Origin: JBFLVQ01 sp040758525
GTDB taxonomy: Bacteria > Acidobacteriota > Blastocatellia > Chloracidobacteriales > JADJPF01
Length of the DNA: 12,844 bases
Assembly: GCA_040758525.1 (NCBI GenBank)
Contig: JBFLVQ010000224.1
Coordinates: forward strand, 1 to 12,844
Direction: 5' to 3'
Both the position numbers and the translations under genes were made by a program. Positions 6,726 to 12,844 of this stretch are shown here, piece after piece (positions within the stretch are counted from its first letter, which is position 1; the number at the start of each line of letters is the position of its first letter). The notes below the pieces were generated by a model, which searched no databases, was not told where the DNA came from, and saw nothing but the letters and a program-made list of their open reading frames with translations.

Positions 6726-6812
6726 AATTAACCATAATATAGAATAAAATGATACGATACTAATGATACGACACTATCGCAACGATAGATAATCGGGGGC
6801 GCGGGTAAGGAC
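6726..6812. promoter_or_regulatory. Divergent control region with tandem 14-mer and palindrome
   Basis: This 87-base AT-rich spacer separates the CYTH gene (minus) from the PATAN-TPR gene (plus). It holds two direct 14-base copies differing at one base (6749-6762 ATGATACGATACTA and 6763-6776 ATGATACGACACTA) and a perfect palindrome CTATCG-CAA-CGATAG (6774-6788). A possible minus-strand promoter is TTGCGA (6777-6782) with a 17-base spacer to TATCGT, embedded in these repeats. The arrangement looks like binding sites for a regulator acting on both genes. Confidence 0.45.
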
Positions 6813-8465
6813 ATGGGGATTTTCGACAAGACTGGATTCTTAGACAAAGTCAGACACGCTATTGGCATCAGCGATGAAGCGCGTACACAACAAAAGATCG
6901 ATGATCTAGAAGAGATACTCACAGAAGAGCCAAACAATTTAGAGACTTGGGAACTGCTTGCACAATGTTATGAGCTGATAGGACAGATGTCGGAATTGCG
7001 TCGTTGTTTCCTGAAACTGGCCAATCTATACCAGATCCGCCAGCAATACGATATTGCACTAGGCTATCATGAGCGCGCTGAAGCACTATTTGAACAACCA
7101 AATATATCATTGCTAAAGCAGCGTGCCTCTCTCTATTTTGCCTGTCAACGATTGGAAGATGCCTATATTGCTGCGCGTGCCGTAATCCAATTTCATGTAA
7201 ATGCTGGCGAGCGTGATGCAGCACTCAATTTTTTACGCCTGTTGCCTTCATTTGGCCCTAACAACCTACAATGGCGACGTGAATTGAATGCATTGATACC
7301 GAACCAAGTAGGTAAAACCGGTTCACTACTTCGTAATAGTTGGCGCTCATTACCACGCTTCTCGCCTGATCTGCTTGTGCCTACAGAAAGCATAAATACT
7401 AGGCCAGGTGAATTGGTTATTGTCGAGCCAGAGGTAGAACTTTCTGCTGATATTGCCGTCAATCTCTTTTCGCCTATAGCTACTAACACACCTAACCAAG
7501 CTTCATCTGAAGTTATCCCTGAGGCAGAGGTAATAACGGCAACGGCAATCGATCTATCCGAACATAAAATAATGATATTCGGGCATGACAATTGGCGTAG
7601 CATACTGGTTAGCGAACTAACGCCGCTCAATTGCCAACTCATTGAAGCTAACACAATGGCAGATGCAGAGAAGCAATTTGCTGTAGAGTTGCCTACGCTT
7701 GTGCTAGCACAACGGCTGTGTGATGATCAGACCTGGTATCTACTACTAACACAGATGCAGACTTTCAGTGAAACCCATGACATCCCTTTTGTATGTTTGA
7801 GTGAAAATCTTACTGCTCGTGAGATGGCAGAAATCCTTAGTGTAGGGGTAACCGATTGCTGGCGCTGGCCTATGGAGACACTAGAATTGCAGGCGCGTGT
7901 ACAGCATCAACTGCGTCTAGCTCAGGATGCGCGAAATGCGATTATTGGTCAATTGCAAAGTATTTCCCTACCCGACACACTACAGATGCTTGAGGGTTGT
8001 CGCCAGACTGGCTTATTGATACTAAAACAGGGTAGCCAGTATGGTACGATCTTTTTCAATGATGGTCGCGCCATTGATGCAGCCTACTCGCGCTGGATTG
8101 GAGAGGCAGCCTTCTATCGTTTAATACAATGGACCAGTGGCTATTTCCGTTTTGAGTCTCAACCCGTTGAGCGTGAAGTGCAGATTCAAGACACTGTACA
8201 AGGATTGTTGATGGAAGCAATGCGTCGTATCGATGAACAGGCAAAAATTATCAGTATATTGCCAACTACAGATCAGATACTCTATTTAACCAAAGCCCTG
8301 CCTTCAACCACTACCCCTTTATCGACTTCACTAGCTAAAATCCTGACACTTTTTGATGGTCAAACACCGCTTGGCGATTGTCTGCCAGAATTGGATATGG
8401 ATGTAGAAACACTAGAGATGATTGCCAATCTCTATCGGCGTGGTTTGCTTGCGATTGTGCAATAG
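6813..8465 (+). CDS. TPR / pseudo-receiver / PATAN (DUF4388) protein
   Basis: A 550-residue cytoplasmic protein. Residues 24-150 are helical TPR-like repeats (LETWELLAQCYELIGQMSEL, then IALGYHERAEALF, then LKQRASLYFACQRLEDAYIA). Residues 165-250 are a low-conservation linker. Residues 251-368 have the response-regulator fold (HKIMIFGHD, PTLVLAQ, IPFVCLSE, SVGVTDCWRWPME), but the phospho-acceptor Asp is Gln300 and the conserved Lys position is Trp352, so it is probably not phosphorylated. Residues 376-480 are a PATAN domain (GLLILKQGSQYGTIFFNDGRAI, then GEAAFYRLIQWTSGYFRFE). Residues 500-550 resemble the winged-helix tail of such proteins (LLAIVQ end). ATG 6813 follows TAAGGAC with short spacing. 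It likely works as a signalling scaffold, perhaps with the PATAN protein at 2188; its partners are unknown. Confidence 0.78.
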   Translation: MGIFDKTGFLDKVRHAIGISDEARTQQKIDDLEEILTEEPNNLETWELLAQCYELIGQMSELRRCFLKLANLYQIRQQYDIALGYHERAEALFEQPNISLLKQRASLYFACQRLEDAYIAARAVIQFHVNAGERDAALNFLRLLPSFGPNNLQWRRELNALIPNQVGKTGSLLRNSWRSLPRFSPDLLVPTESINTRPGELVIVEPEVELSADIAVNLFSPIATNTPNQASSEVIPEAEVITATAIDLSEHKIMIFGHDNWRSILVSELTPLNCQLIEANTMADAEKQFAVELPTLVLAQRLCDDQTWYLLLTQMQTFSETHDIPFVCLSENLTAREMAEILSVGVTDCWRWPMETLELQARVQHQLRLAQDARNAIIGQLQSISLPDTLQMLEGCRQTGLLILKQGSQYGTIFFNDGRAIDAAYSRWIGEAAFYRLIQWTSGYFRFESQPVEREVQIQDTVQGLLMEAMRRIDEQAKIISILPTTDQILYLTKALPSTTTPLSTSLAKILTLFDGQTPLGDCLPELDMDVETLEMIANLYRRGLLAIVQ

Positions 8466-8471
8466 AGATTT

Positions 8472-8507
8472 TCATAGAAGGTAGAGAACTCTCTCCACCC
8501 TCTATGA
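8472..8507. terminator. Hairpin between convergent genes, probable bidirectional terminator
   Basis: TCATAGA (8472-8478) pairs exactly with TCTATGA (8501-8507); inside, GGT pairs with ACC and AGAGA (8483-8487) with TCTCT (8490-8494), giving a near-continuous stem of about 15 pairs with small bulges. It fills the 55-base gap between converging genes. No long U-run follows on either strand, so termination is inferred from the hairpin and its position. Confidence 0.5.
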
Positions 8508-8520
8508 TAAACAGTTGTAG

Positions 8521-10848
8521 CTATTGCAAAGAGAAGGTTGTGCCATTACGTATTACAGTTACCTGAGCGCGTGCGCCATTGCTGTTAGTAAGCCGTATCT
8601 TCACAGGCACACCCGATGGTATTGCTTGTCGGGTAGTGCGCCCATCAACAAGCTTACCTTTGGTAATCAATCGAGTACCGTTTTGGGCAATCTTTCCTGG
8701 CTTACTATAGGCAATAAAGCCACTACCACTATCGATCTCGATCTTAGCCTTGTCTTCGCCTTCCTCATGTAGTGGCGAGATCTGACGAGTAGGCAGATGA
8801 TCACCATTAGGATCAAGATCAATAACAAGACGATCTAGTTTGTCAGGTTTAAGCGCAAGCGCAACAATTCTTGGCAATTTGGTAAAGATAGCAAAATCGG
8901 CTTCACTAATCGATGAAACGGGATCATAGATACCATCTTCTACGCTAATTCGTATACGACAATTTTGTGAGACCACTTGTGGCAGATTGACCAATACACT
9001 TTGTGTAGTGCCATCCAAGCGTACCAGTTCAGTGAAAGTCGCGCCCGCATCGGTAGAAAGCGCAAGACTCTGTGAGCGCAGACCACGATCATCACTCGAT
9101 GTCCAATCAACACGTATCTGCTGACCTGCCTCAAACTGTTCACCACCATTGGGCGATTTTAAGCGTACCGTAGGTAGTTTATCATCGGAAATACGGAAGA
9201 CTCGATCGCTTAAATCCGATACTGGCGCATTAATACTATCTGTCACAGTAATACGGATTATTGCCTTATCAGTAGTCACTCCCGGCAGATTAACAACCAA
9301 CTGTTGTAACTCTCCATTGAGTTGGCCAATAGTAGTAAAGTTTGTCCCACCATCAAGGGAGAGTTCTACTGATTGTGCAGAGAGTTTACGATCATCAGCA
9401 GATTTCCATTGTACGGTAAGAGCCTGTCCAGGAGAGAATACCTCACCACCATTGGGGAAGATCACCTGTATGGTTGGACTAGCATCCGCAACAATCTTAA
9501 AGATACCACTCTCAATTGCTACTAAGGGATTGCTGCTGTCACGCACACTTAAACGTAAGCGTGCCTGCTCGGCAGTCACAGATGGCAATTTAACAGCGAA
9601 ACTGCGTATATCACCACTCAGTTGTGATGCTAATGGTGTATAGGTGCTACCACCATCTAGCGATATTTCTAGTTGCTGTTCAACAATGCCACGATCATCC
9701 TTGGCCGTCCATTCCACTTGAATCTGCTGGCCCTGACCAAAAACTTCATTACCACGAGGGAATGAGAATGTTGCGCTAGGAGCACTATCATTAACTAAAG
9801 GAAATTGGAAGACCCATAGCCCTGTGCTAATATCACTGATATAGACCCGCCCATTCTCTTGTGCATAAACACCCCAAGCACCCTCAAAGCATCTGCTGTT
9901 AAAGACTGGTTTCTCATTCCAAGTATCATAGAAAGCAACCTCTTTCAAGTTCTTAGGATCGGAGATGTCAACGATTCGTAGACCATACCGGTAATAAGAG
10001 ATATAAGCGTAGTTGCCTACTACCATTGCATTATGTATGACAGCGTCCTCATTCTTATTAACACTATACTCGCCTACCTGACGAATGTTCTTCAGATCGC
10101 TGATATCGAAGGCGCGCAAATGGCCTTCACCACAAGTCTCATCGGTCGTGAAGACATATTTACCATCTTCAGTAGGCCAAATATTATGGGTAAACGAACC
10201 GGCATAATTGTGGTCGGCCATTACTACCGGCTTGGCCGGGTTGGCAAGATCGACAATACGAAAGCCACCTCGTATATTAGCAATATATCCTATATTACCC
10301 ACTATAGTGAGATCATGAGTGTAGCCATTCGACTTAAATGTGCCTGCCAATTTGGGATTCCGTACTTCTGAAATATCAATTATATGTAATAAGCTCTTAC
10401 CATTATCACAGAGGTAGACATAGCGATCGGTAACAAAAAGATCATGCACACCATTGGGAAGATCATCTTCATAATGAGCAATCTCTTTTGGTTTGGCAGG
10501 ATTGCTGATATCAACAATGGTAAAGCCACGACGTGAGAGGGCAGCAAAAAGTAGATCACCGCGTGCCTGTAGATCGAGTATACCAGCAGGAAAACTGGGC
10601 TGGTATACACCTAGCAGACGTATATTATTATCATCACGTACATCAACTATATGTATTCTGCCATCTCTATAACCACCAATGAATGCCCGTCCATTGCTAT
10701 AATAGACATCGCTATAGGGGGCGCCGCCTTCAAAATTGAAGTTGGCTAACTTATTGACATTTGCTCCATGTCCAAAATCGGCATATGTTAGCGTAGTTGC
10801 GCATAGTATTAATAATGGAGTGATCACCCAGAAAGATCTCCTAAACAT
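8521..10848 (-). CDS. Secreted choice-of-anchor-B (LVIVD) beta-propeller with Ig-like repeats
   Basis: About 775 residues. The N-terminal segment (residues 3-24: FRRSF, then a hydrophobic core ending LTYA) is a signal peptide. Residues 36-352 are an LVIVD propeller with at least six blades marked by IHIVDV, FTIVDISNPAKP, LHIIDISE, FRIVDLANPAKP, LRAFDISD and LRIVDISDPKN. THNIWPTEDGKYVFTTDETC, SYYRYGLRIVD, FEGAWGVYA and VYISDISTGLWVF are hallmarks of the choice-of-anchor-B family. Residues 358-657 hold three Ig-like units of about 100 residues, each opening with a FPNGGE-like motif and containing VQW or VDW, SADD and LSLDGG; they resemble Kre9/Knh1-type modules. Residues 660-776 are an unassigned beta-rich tail. 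No LPXTG, PEP-CTERM or type IX sorting tail is obvious. The start is one of two adjacent ATGs; 10848 lies 5 bases from GGAGGT, while 10851 lies only 2 bases away. It probably acts at the cell surface or outside; its function is unknown. Confidence 0.85.
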   Translation of the reverse strand: MFRRSFWVITPLLILCATTLTYADFGHGANVNKLANFNFEGGAPYSDVYYSNGRAFIGGYRDGRIHIVDVRDDNNIRLLGVYQPSFPAGILDLQARGDLLFAALSRRGFTIVDISNPAKPKEIAHYEDDLPNGVHDLFVTDRYVYLCDNGKSLLHIIDISEVRNPKLAGTFKSNGYTHDLTIVGNIGYIANIRGGFRIVDLANPAKPVVMADHNYAGSFTHNIWPTEDGKYVFTTDETCGEGHLRAFDISDLKNIRQVGEYSVNKNEDAVIHNAMVVGNYAYISYYRYGLRIVDISDPKNLKEVAFYDTWNEKPVFNSRCFEGAWGVYAQENGRVYISDISTGLWVFQFPLVNDSAPSATFSFPRGNEVFGQGQQIQVEWTAKDDRGIVEQQLEISLDGGSTYTPLASQLSGDIRSFAVKLPSVTAEQARLRLSVRDSSNPLVAIESGIFKIVADASPTIQVIFPNGGEVFSPGQALTVQWKSADDRKLSAQSVELSLDGGTNFTTIGQLNGELQQLVVNLPGVTTDKAIIRITVTDSINAPVSDLSDRVFRISDDKLPTVRLKSPNGGEQFEAGQQIRVDWTSSDDRGLRSQSLALSTDAGATFTELVRLDGTTQSVLVNLPQVVSQNCRIRISVEDGIYDPVSSISEADFAIFTKLPRIVALALKPDKLDRLVIDLDPNGDHLPTRQISPLHEEGEDKAKIEIDSGSGFIAYSKPGKIAQNGTRLITKGKLVDGRTTRQAIPSGVPVKIRLTNSNGARAQVTVIRNGTTFSLQ
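8881..9780 (-). repeat. Three tandem Ig-like repeats in the propeller protein
   Basis: Units lie at about 9487-9780, 9184-9486 and 8881-9183. Each codes for a conserved opener (FPRGNEVFGQGQQ, FPNGGEVFSPGQA, SPNGGEQFEAGQQ), a W-containing strand and a DDR turn, a LDGG-type turn (DAGA in the third) and a closing V-LP segment. The protein pattern is well kept while the DNA has diverged, so the duplication is old. Confidence 0.65.
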
Positions 10849-10851
10849 CAT

Positions 10852-10860
10852 CTACCTCCA
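10852..10860 (-). promoter_or_regulatory. Strong ribosome binding site deciding the propeller start
   Basis: On the minus strand TGGAGGTAG sits directly before ATGATG. GGAGGT (10854-10859) is 2 bases from the first ATG and 5 bases from the second, which favours the second as the main start. Confidence 0.6.
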
Positions 10861-10951
10861 GAAGAATTGTGCAGTTTTCTCAGTATACCATTGAGGTACT
10901 ATATTCGCACTTGCTCTACCCTGATTGCTAATTCATCCTCTCTGCGTGTTA

Positions 10952-10964
10952 TCTATATTATAGA
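10952..10964 (-). promoter_or_regulatory. Palindromic -10 element upstream of the propeller gene
   Basis: TCTATATTATAGA (10952-10964) is a perfect 13-base palindrome about its central T and contains, on the minus strand, a consensus -10 TATAAT (10957-10962). The -35 position is poor. It would give a leader of about 100 bases. It may be a promoter overlapped by an operator. The surrounding 10852-11114 gap otherwise shows only the inverted repeats listed next. Confidence 0.25.
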
Positions 10965-11039
10965 CGCGTAAAATAGGGTATTATCCTGTTCATCTAGATC
11001 ATCAATTTCTAACTTTAAAATAATGGTGGTAGGAGAAAG

Positions 11040-11094
11040 ATCGCTAGTAGGTAGGAGATTGCCAGGCCATAAAACTTGCTAATGGCCTAGCGAT
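11040..11094. repeat. Nested inverted repeats after the PKD/DNRLRE gene
   Basis: ATCGCTAG (11040-11047) pairs with CTAGCGAT (11087-11094), and AGGCCAT (11064-11070) pairs with ATGGCCT (11082-11088) around an 11-base loop. The two stems share bases 11087-11088, so they are largely alternatives. They lie 20-75 bases past the stop of the surface-protein gene and may help end its transcript, although no strong U-run is seen. GGTAGGAGA is also directly repeated at 11029-11037 and 11051-11059. Confidence 0.35.
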
Positions 11095-11114
11095 TGACGA
11101 TTAAGCCGTTTCAT

Positions 11115-12844
11115 TCACTTGGTATAAGTGACCGTGAGTAGAGGCCGCAGTGAAATGTTGACAGTAAGGCTATCATAGAGTGAGATGGCTGTGTTGTTGG
11201 GAGTTGATAACCACCAGCCTTGATTAGGTGCGCCTGCTGCCCAAGCGGCAACCGATGTAGTCACATCAAAGGTTAATTTGCTGGTGCCAGCAGTCACTGT
11301 CTGGCTAGTCTCTGCTTGCACGGTTTGTGAGATGTTTGCCTTACCATCAGCCCAGCGTATTGAGTTACGGCCATTACGCCGCGCATAACAGACACCTACG
11401 TTGTAGCCAGAACTGGCAGTGCCTGTATACCAGATACCTTTGTTATTGGGATCTAGCACACGTGCTAGATCTACCATCATCGAATTACTATTTACCAACG
11501 AGAAAGTGAGGGTTGCCGATATAATCTGTGCGCCTGCCGGTATCTGACCAGTGGAATTGCCAAACAGATTCGGAAATGCGATAACGGTAGAATATCTATT
11601 AGAGCCACCTATACGGTTATTGGCATTAGTATGCAAGGAGTAGGTTGGATAACTAGCCATCATCGTAACATCATAGCTTGTCGAGCCAGCCTGACCATCA
11701 CCATTACGCAAAGTCAGAGTAGTGCTGGAACCGGTAGGCGGCGAACCAGCCGTTGTGTATTGCACTGTAAGTGTGGGTCGCAGATTGGAATAATTCTCAC
11801 TAGCATAGACAAAGATCGTTTCAGGTGTAGCAGTAGTAGCTCTGATCGCCCAACCCTGATTTGGTGCGCCTGTCGCCCAGGCAGCCACTGATGCCGTCAC
11901 ATTCAAATTGATCTTATGTCCTGTTGGTTCATTGCCGTTGAGTGTAAAGGTAGCCACTGAGGAGGCAAGAGTTTGTGTAATATTGCTAGCCGAATCGCTC
12001 CACTTCTTCAATGAACCAGAACGTGCATCGCGATAGTAATAAGAGACACCAACATTATTATTGCTGGGTGCTGCGCCTGTATACCAGATCCCTTTGTTAT
12101 TAGGATCAAGCAGGCGAGCCGCTGTAATACCAGTAGCTTGTGCAGAATAGATGCTTAAGGTAAGAGTAGCCGAAGTGATCTGAGCGCCTGGAGGAATCTG
12201 ATCTGAACCTGTACCAATCAGGTTTGGCATTGCAATCAATGTTATTGCCCCATTTGGTCCACCAATACGACCATCATAGGTTGTATCGATAGTGTATTCA
12301 GGATAAGCAGCCATTATTGAAGTGTCATAGGTAAGCGATGAGGCTTTACCATCGCCATGGCTAAGGGTAATTGTCTTGGTTGTACCACCACCGCCAGACG
12401 AAGAGGCTACTGTGATTATCCTGGTTGCCGTAGCCATCTTATTCGCGACATCAGTAATCGTCAGAGTGGCAGTGTAGTTACCTGCAGTTGTATAGGTCTT
12501 GGTAAAGACTTTTGCGCTGGTTGTCATACCATCACCAAAGTCCCAATTATAGTTAGTAATCCCACCATTAGGACTGGTTGAAGCGCTAGCATCAAAAGTG
12601 ACTGTAAGTGGCGTTGTTCCACTGGTGACACTAGCAGCAATATTTGCCACCGGGTTGCCAATTGCCGCAGGAGCGCTGGCATTGATCGTAAGACTCTTAC
12701 TGGCAGTCATATTGGCAGAGTCTTTGATCGTTAATGTAGCAGTGTAATTGCCCGCTACCGCATAAGTATGTGAAGCGTTTGCACCAGTGCCAGTTGTACC
12801 ATCACCAAAGTTCCAATTATAACTTGCAATTGAACCATTGGGTG
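11115..12844 (-). CDS. Large surface protein with PKD repeats and two DNRLRE-like domains, 5' end missing
   Basis: The frame stays open to the window edge; an internal ATG at 12710 is not the real start, because the 44 codons before it (12711-12842) encode a PKD repeat (YNWNFGDGTTGTG, then HTYAVAGNYTATLTIKD). A second PKD repeat (about 12405-12656) contains NYNWDFGDG and TYTTAGNYTATLTITD. After a SSSGGGG linker come two homologous domains of about 200 residues (12380-11757 and 11723-11121). Each has a DGRIGG or NNRIGG motif, IPPGAQITSATLTLS, LLDPNNKGIWYTG, ASVAAWATGAPNQGW and a closing RPTLTVQYT. These match the DNRLRE type of beta-sandwich found in exported proteins of many bacteria, often beside hydrolase or adhesion modules. 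At least 575 residues are visible; the signal peptide and any catalytic module are outside. The chain ends YTK with no anchor. It is likely a secreted polymer- or surface-binding protein. Confidence 0.75.
   Translation of the reverse strand, partial: PNGSIASYNWNFGDGTTGTGANASHTYAVAGNYTATLTIKDSANMTASKSLTINASAPAAIGNPVANIAASVTSGTTPLTVTFDASASTSPNGGITNYNWDFGDGMTTSAKVFTKTYTTAGNYTATLTITDVANKMATATRIITVASSSGGGGTTKTITLSHGDGKASSLTYDTSIMAAYPEYTIDTTYDGRIGGPNGAITLIAMPNLIGTGSDQIPPGAQITSATLTLSIYSAQATGITAARLLDPNNKGIWYTGAAPSNNNVGVSYYYRDARSGSLKKWSDSASNITQTLASSVATFTLNGNEPTGHKINLNVTASVAAWATGAPNQGWAIRATTATPETIFVYASENYSNLRPTLTVQYTTAGSPPTGSSTTLTLRNGDGQAGSTSYDVTMMASYPTYSLHTNANNRIGGSNRYSTVIAFPNLFGNSTGQIPAGAQIISATLTFSLVNSNSMMVDLARVLDPNNKGIWYTGTASSGYNVGVCYARRNGRNSIRWADGKANISQTVQAETSQTVTAGTSKLTFDVTTSVAAWAAGAPNQGWWLSTPNNTAISLYDSLTVNISLRPLLTVTYTK
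11121..12380 (-). repeat. Internal duplication of the DNRLRE-like domain
   Basis: Two copies (11121-11723 and 11757-12380) share long protein blocks such as LDPNNKGIWYTG and GAPNQGW, and near-identical DNA stretches such as the GTATACCAGAT region near 11426 and 12079. This is more recent than the Ig duplication in the neighbouring propeller gene. Confidence 0.65.

Noticed and set aside
7193..7654. 153-codon minus-strand open frame
   Set aside because: Antisense shadow of the TPR/pseudo-receiver gene, Ser- and Arg-rich without recognisable motifs.
9149..9643. 164-codon plus-strand open frame
   Set aside because: Lies antisense to the Ig-like repeats of the propeller gene; its composition reflects the complementary strand and no domain or ribosome site is seen.
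1..12844. Defence island or phage/mobile-element region
   Set aside because: No nuclease, toxin, methylase, integrase, transposase, att-like repeats or tRNA boundary was found; the HARE-HTH gene alone does not support restriction.

Overview
This window comes from a bacterial chromosome with moderate GC (roughly 45-50% by eye) and dense, mostly short-spaced genes. The gene mix is DUF4388/PATAN-TPR proteins, a stand-alone HARE-type winged helix, a choice-of-anchor-B beta-propeller, and a PKD plus DNRLRE-like surface protein. This recalls free-living, surface-active phyla such as Acidobacteriota (Blastocatellia-like), but no rRNA or other phylogenetic marker is present, so the assignment is a low-confidence inference. 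No tRNA, rRNA, CRISPR array, transposase or integrase was seen.

Layout. (1) Bases 1-1195, plus strand: the tail of a probable GT4 glycosyltransferase, overlapping by ATGA a multi-pass flippase-like membrane protein of the lysylphosphatidylglycerol-synthase TM family; together they look like the end of a glycan or lipid-glycan operon. (2) Bases 1335-2003, plus: a HARE-HTH winged-helix protein with an unrecognised C-terminal half, behind a plausible sigma70 promoter. (3) Bases 2188-3690, plus: a PATAN/DUF4388 protein with a Pro-rich linker and C-terminal TPRs. (4) Bases 3779-5146, minus: a membrane-anchored or secreted lytic-transglycosylase-like protein with a basic tail; a 10-bp inverted repeat lies between it and the convergent gene 3. 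(5) Bases 5342-6725, minus: a CYTH-domain protein (class IV adenylate cyclase or triphosphatase type) followed by a GntR/FCD regulator that appears to have its own promoter. (6) Bases 6813-8465, plus: a second PATAN/DUF4388 protein, built as TPR, degenerate receiver, PATAN. It is divergent from the CYTH gene across an 87-bp spacer that holds a tandem 14-mer and a palindrome. (7) Bases 8521-10848, minus: a secreted choice-of-anchor-B (LVIVD) beta-propeller with three Ig-like repeats. (8) Bases 11115 to the window edge, minus: a large PKD plus duplicated DNRLRE-like surface protein whose 5' end lies outside the window.

How the genes may work together. The window mixes envelope or surface functions (glycan export, peptidoglycan cleavage, two modular surface proteins) with signalling proteins (two PATAN-TPR scaffolds, a CYTH enzyme, a GntR/FCD regulator, a HARE-HTH protein). 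No tightly coupled new system is demonstrated. The most interesting leads are the two PATAN-TPR proteins, one carrying a receiver that has lost its phosphorylation residues, the CYTH/FCD pair with its shared divergent control region, and the orphan C-terminal domain on the HARE-HTH protein.
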